Source of the DNA: Conexibacter arvalis
GTDB taxonomy: Bacteria > Actinomycetota > Thermoleophilia > Solirubrobacterales > Solirubrobacteraceae
Assembly (NCBI RefSeq): GCF_014199525.1
Contig: NZ_JACHNU010000008.1
Coordinates: 173,084-237,083, forward strand
Length of the DNA: 64,000 nt
Direction of reading: 5' to 3'
Shown here: positions 61,900 to 64,000 of the stretch, piece by piece
How the letters are laid out: every line of letters begins with the position of its first letter
How positions within the stretch are numbered: the stretch's first letter is position 1
Notes under the pieces: model-generated
What the model was told of the DNA's origin: nothing
Databases searched by the model: none
Seen by the model: the letters and a program-made list of their open reading frames with translations, nothing else
Translations under genes and position numbers: made by a program

Positions 61900-63144
61900 T
61901 CAGCGGTCGACCCCGCCAAGGATCGGGTCGAGCATCGCGAGCGTCGTGACGAGGTCGGCGATGTAGGAGTCGCGCGCGGCGGCGGGCAGCGCCTGGAGGT
62001 TGGAGAACGAGGGGTCGCGCATGTGCACGCGCGCCGGCTTGGAGGAGCCGTCGGAGCGCACGAAACAGCCGAGCTCGCCGCGCGGCGACTCGATCGGGAA
62101 GTAGACCTCGCCCGGCGGCACGCGGAAGCCCTCGGTCACCAGCTTGAAGTGGTGGATGAGCGCCTCCATCGACGTCGCCAGCTCATGGCGCGGCGGCAGC
62201 GCGACCTTGCGGTCCTCGGTGATGAACGGGCCCTCGGGCAGCCCGTCGAGCGCCTGGTCGACGATCTCGCACGACTCGAGCATCTCGGCGTGGCGAACCC
62301 GGTAGCGATCGTAGTTGTCGCCCGTGGTCCCGACCGGGATCTTGAATCTGAAGTCCTCGTAGGAGCAGTAGGGGTCGGCCTTGCGCAGATCCCACGGGTT
62401 GCCGGTCGCGCGCGGCAGCGGCCCCGTGACGCCGAGGCCGAGCAGCGTCTGCTCGTCGACGACGCCCGTGTGGCGCATCCGCTGCAGGAAGATCTCGTTG
62501 TCGTCCAGCAGCGCCGCGTACTGCTCGGAGCGGTGGCGCATCGTCCTGGTGAACCGCTTCACGCGCTCGACCCAGCCGACCGGGATGTCCTCGATCACGC
62601 CGCCGACCTGGAAATAGCGGGTGTGGATGCGCTGGCCCGAGGACATCTCGAACAGGTCGAGCACCTGCTCGCGCTCGCGCAGCGCGTACCACCACATGCC
62701 GATCGCGCCGAGGTCGACGCAGCTGGTGGCGAGCCACAGCAGATGCGACGCGATGCGGTTCAGCTCCATGTGGATCACACGCAGGTACTGGGCGCGCTTG
62801 GGCACCTCGACCTCCAGCAGCTTCTCGACGGCGCCGCAATAGGCGTACGAGTTGAAGTAGTAGGCGAGGTAGTCCATCCGCTCCACGATCGGGATGACCT
62901 TCCAATAGGACTTCTGCTCGGCCGTCTTCTCGATGCCGGTGTGGACGTAGCCGATGATCGTCTTGAGGTCACGGACGATCTCGCCCTCGAGCGTCAGGAT
63001 CAACCGCAGCACACCGTGCGTCGACGGGTGGTGCGGGCCCATGTTGACCGTCATCAGCTGCTGCTCGAGCCCCATCTCGCCGGTCGCCTCGGCGGAATAG
63101 GAGACCGACTCCTCTTGCTTGCGGTAGTCGCTGAGTCCGCTCAC
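61900..63144 (-). CDS. nuoD: NADH-quinone oxidoreductase subunit D (stand-alone)
   Basis: About 414 residues from a GTG behind GGAGGG; a TTG five codons earlier is the alternative. Typical NuoD throughout: VNMGPHHPSTHGVLRLILTLEGE, IIGYVHTGIEKTAEQKSY, ERMDYLAYYFNSYAYCGAVEKLL, GGVIEDIP, ESPRGELGCFVRSDGSSKPARVHMRDPSF, and the terminal DPILGGVDR. NuoD forms the quinone site of complex I with NuoB. All other nuo genes are absent around it, and a MarR regulator is divergent across a palindrome, so it is probably an extra, separately regulated copy. Intact length. Confidence 0.93.
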   Translation of the reverse strand: MSGLSDYRKQEESVSYSAEATGEMGLEQQLMTVNMGPHHPSTHGVLRLILTLEGEIVRDLKTIIGYVHTGIEKTAEQKSYWKVIPIVERMDYLAYYFNSYAYCGAVEKLLEVEVPKRAQYLRVIHMELNRIASHLLWLATSCVDLGAIGMWWYALREREQVLDLFEMSSGQRIHTRYFQVGGVIEDIPVGWVERVKRFTRTMRHRSEQYAALLDDNEIFLQRMRHTGVVDEQTLLGLGVTGPLPRATGNPWDLRKADPYCSYEDFRFKIPVGTTGDNYDRYRVRHAEMLESCEIVDQALDGLPEGPFITEDRKVALPPRHELATSMEALIHHFKLVTEGFRVPPGEVYFPIESPRGELGCFVRSDGSSKPARVHMRDPSFSNLQALPAAARDSYIADLVTTLAMLDPILGGVDR

Positions 63145-63190
63145 GGGCCCTCCATCCAATTTAATGTCGCGACGACAGTATCAACCCGTT

Positions 63191-63219
63191 GCGAATGCTG
63201 TCGGCTCGACAGCATTCGC
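63191..63219. promoter_or_regulatory. Perfect 29-bp palindrome, candidate MarR operator
   Basis: GCGAATGCTGTCG-gct-CGACAGCATTCGC, 13-bp arms with no mismatch and a 3-bp centre. It sits in the 130-bp divergent promoter between nuoD and the MarR gene, 47 bp from the first and 56 bp from the second. Size and position suit a MarR dimer site controlling both genes. Confidence 0.7.
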
Positions 63220-63274
63220 CCCTCGCCGGCCGCGCTCGGCGGACACCGGCGCTCCAGCCGTCTAGGATCGGCGC

Positions 63275-63760
63275 GTGCCCGCCGCCCCGCAGCTCGACAA
63301 CGCCGCCGTCCTCTACGACGTGCTGCTCGAATTCGTCCGACAGTGGTCGGCGGACACGGCCTTCGAGGCGGTCGCCGACCACGCCGGGCTCGACCTCGAC
63401 GCCGCCCAGTTCCTCGCCGTCGTCGAGATCGACCACGCCGACGGACTGCTCGCCGGCGACCTCGCCGCGCCGCTGCACATGAGCGCCTCGAACGTCAGCA
63501 AGGTGCTTGCCAGACTCGAGCGCAACGGCCTGATCGAGCGCACGACCAGCAGCACCGACCGCCGCGCGGTCCGCGTCACGTTGACCGCCAAGGGCCGCCG
63601 CGTCGCGCACGCGCTGCGCGCGTCCGGGATCGAGCTCGTCGGCCTGCTCATCGCCCGCTGGCCAAGACGGGACGCCGACCGGCTCGTCGCGCTGCTCCAG
63701 CGCCTGATGCGCGACGCCCGCGCGGCGCAGCAGGCGGCCGCGAGGATCCCTGCGCGCTGA
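63275..63760 (+). CDS. MarR-family transcriptional regulator
   Basis: 161 residues from GTG. Winged helix: LDAAQFLAVVEIDHADGLLAGDLAAPLHMSASNVSKVLARLERNGLIERTTSSTDRRAVRVTLTAKGRRVAHAL, with the recognition helix MSASNVSKVLARLE and the wing at STDRRAV. N- and C-terminal helices give the dimer interface. MarR proteins repress and are released by small phenolic or oxidative signals. The divergent nuoD and the palindrome between them make that gene its probable target. Confidence 0.9.
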   Translation: MPAAPQLDNAAVLYDVLLEFVRQWSADTAFEAVADHAGLDLDAAQFLAVVEIDHADGLLAGDLAAPLHMSASNVSKVLARLERNGLIERTTSSTDRRAVRVTLTAKGRRVAHALRASGIELVGLLIARWPRRDADRLVALLQRLMRDARAAQQAAARIPAR

Positions 63761-63847
63761 TCGCCGGCGCGACGTTGCGGCCCCTCACCCTCAAACGACC
63801 GACCGCGCCGTCGCACACCTGAAAGGTGCGACGTTCACGCCATCAAT

Positions 63848-63865
63848 CGATGCGGCGACGCATCG
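63848..63865. repeat. Short hairpin near an insertion-sequence end
   Basis: CGATGCG-GCGA-CGCATCG. With CACCT-gaa-AGGTG at 63818-63830 and the partial inverted repeat CACGCCATC (63836-63844) / GATGGCGTG (63889-63897), this non-coding 144 bp looks like a terminator plus the end of an insertion sequence. The exact IS boundary cannot be fixed from one end. Confidence 0.4.
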
Positions 63866-63904
63866 GAATTCAATTACGACGTTCGAGGGATGGCGTGTGA
63901 TGCA

Positions 63905-64000
63905 TTAGCTGTAAGTGCTGAGCAGGTTGTTCAGCTCGCGGAGGCGGGCTGCCGGGGGCTTGTGGCTGAGGGCGCCGTGTGGGCGGCGATGGTTGTAGGT
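63905..64000 (-). mobile_element. 3' end of an IS481/IS3-type transposase (cut by window edge)
   Basis: The minus strand from 64000 gives 31 residues and a TAA stop: TYNHRRPHGALSHKPPAARL and then RELNNLLSTYS. YNxxRPHGALxxxxPA is the conserved C-terminus of integrase-type (rve) transposases of IS481/IS3/ISxac families. It is downstream of the last catalytic Glu region, so activity cannot be judged. It marks an insertion sequence at the right edge. Confidence 0.85.

Overview
The window is very GC-rich, densely coded DNA with short overlapping genes, many GTG/TTG starts and Shine-Dalgarno sites of the GGAGG type. Secreted RTX-like and collagen-like proteins, several LuxR/ECF regulators, F420/flavin-type oxidoreductases and a NuoD subunit fit a free-living actinobacterium. 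I lean to the Solirubrobacterales/Conexibacter lineage, but that placement is inference from gene content and no rRNA gene is present. I saw no tRNA, rRNA or CRISPR array.

Layout. 1-4 kb: a PAP2 phosphatase running off the left edge, an FKBP lipoprotein, a PoxB-type pyruvate oxidase and a nucleoside hydrolase. 4-9.5 kb (minus strand): two secreted proteins, one RTX-like, and a large LuxR-family ATPase regulator. 9.6-12.3 kb: a SsuABC/ThiXYZ-type ABC importer operon (binding protein, ATPase, permease) ending in a 51-bp near-perfect palindrome. 12.5-24.7 kb: small membrane proteins, an ECF sigma factor with its YCII partner, an HxlR regulator divergent from a luciferase-like/berberine-bridge fusion oxidoreductase, a universal stress protein, an aromatic-ring monooxygenase, an OmpA-domain surface protein, a VOC protein and an SRPBCC protein.

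25.3-31.9 kb is the most unusual block. Two ABC ATPases, a double-FtsX permease and a YtpB-like (DUF2600) terpene synthase homologue lie on the plus strand. They converge on a third ABC ATPase and a PadR regulator. Two of the three ATPases have lost key catalytic residues.

32-44.7 kb is a stress and signalling region: SHOCT proteins, a DUF6325-like protein, an AI-2E family transporter, a NarL-type response regulator, a MalT-like regulator, a receiver-only regulator with a histidine kinase, a large arylsulfatase and a DUF1269 protein.

44.8-50.3 kb holds two collagen-like surface proteins. They flank a three-gene operon (sigma factor, XRE-like protein, ImmA/IrrE metallopeptidase) and an AAA ATPase, and an XRE repressor follows. 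50.5-61 kb is a probable defence island: a RecB-nuclease/helicase fusion, a complete type I restriction-modification operon (hsdM-hsdS-hsdR) with a less GC-rich specificity gene, and an unrecognised protein with a nuclease-like EVK motif and a Cys cluster. 61-64 kb: a hexapeptide acetyltransferase, a stand-alone nuoD divergent from a MarR regulator across a perfect 29-bp palindrome, and the 3' end of an IS transposase cut by the right edge.
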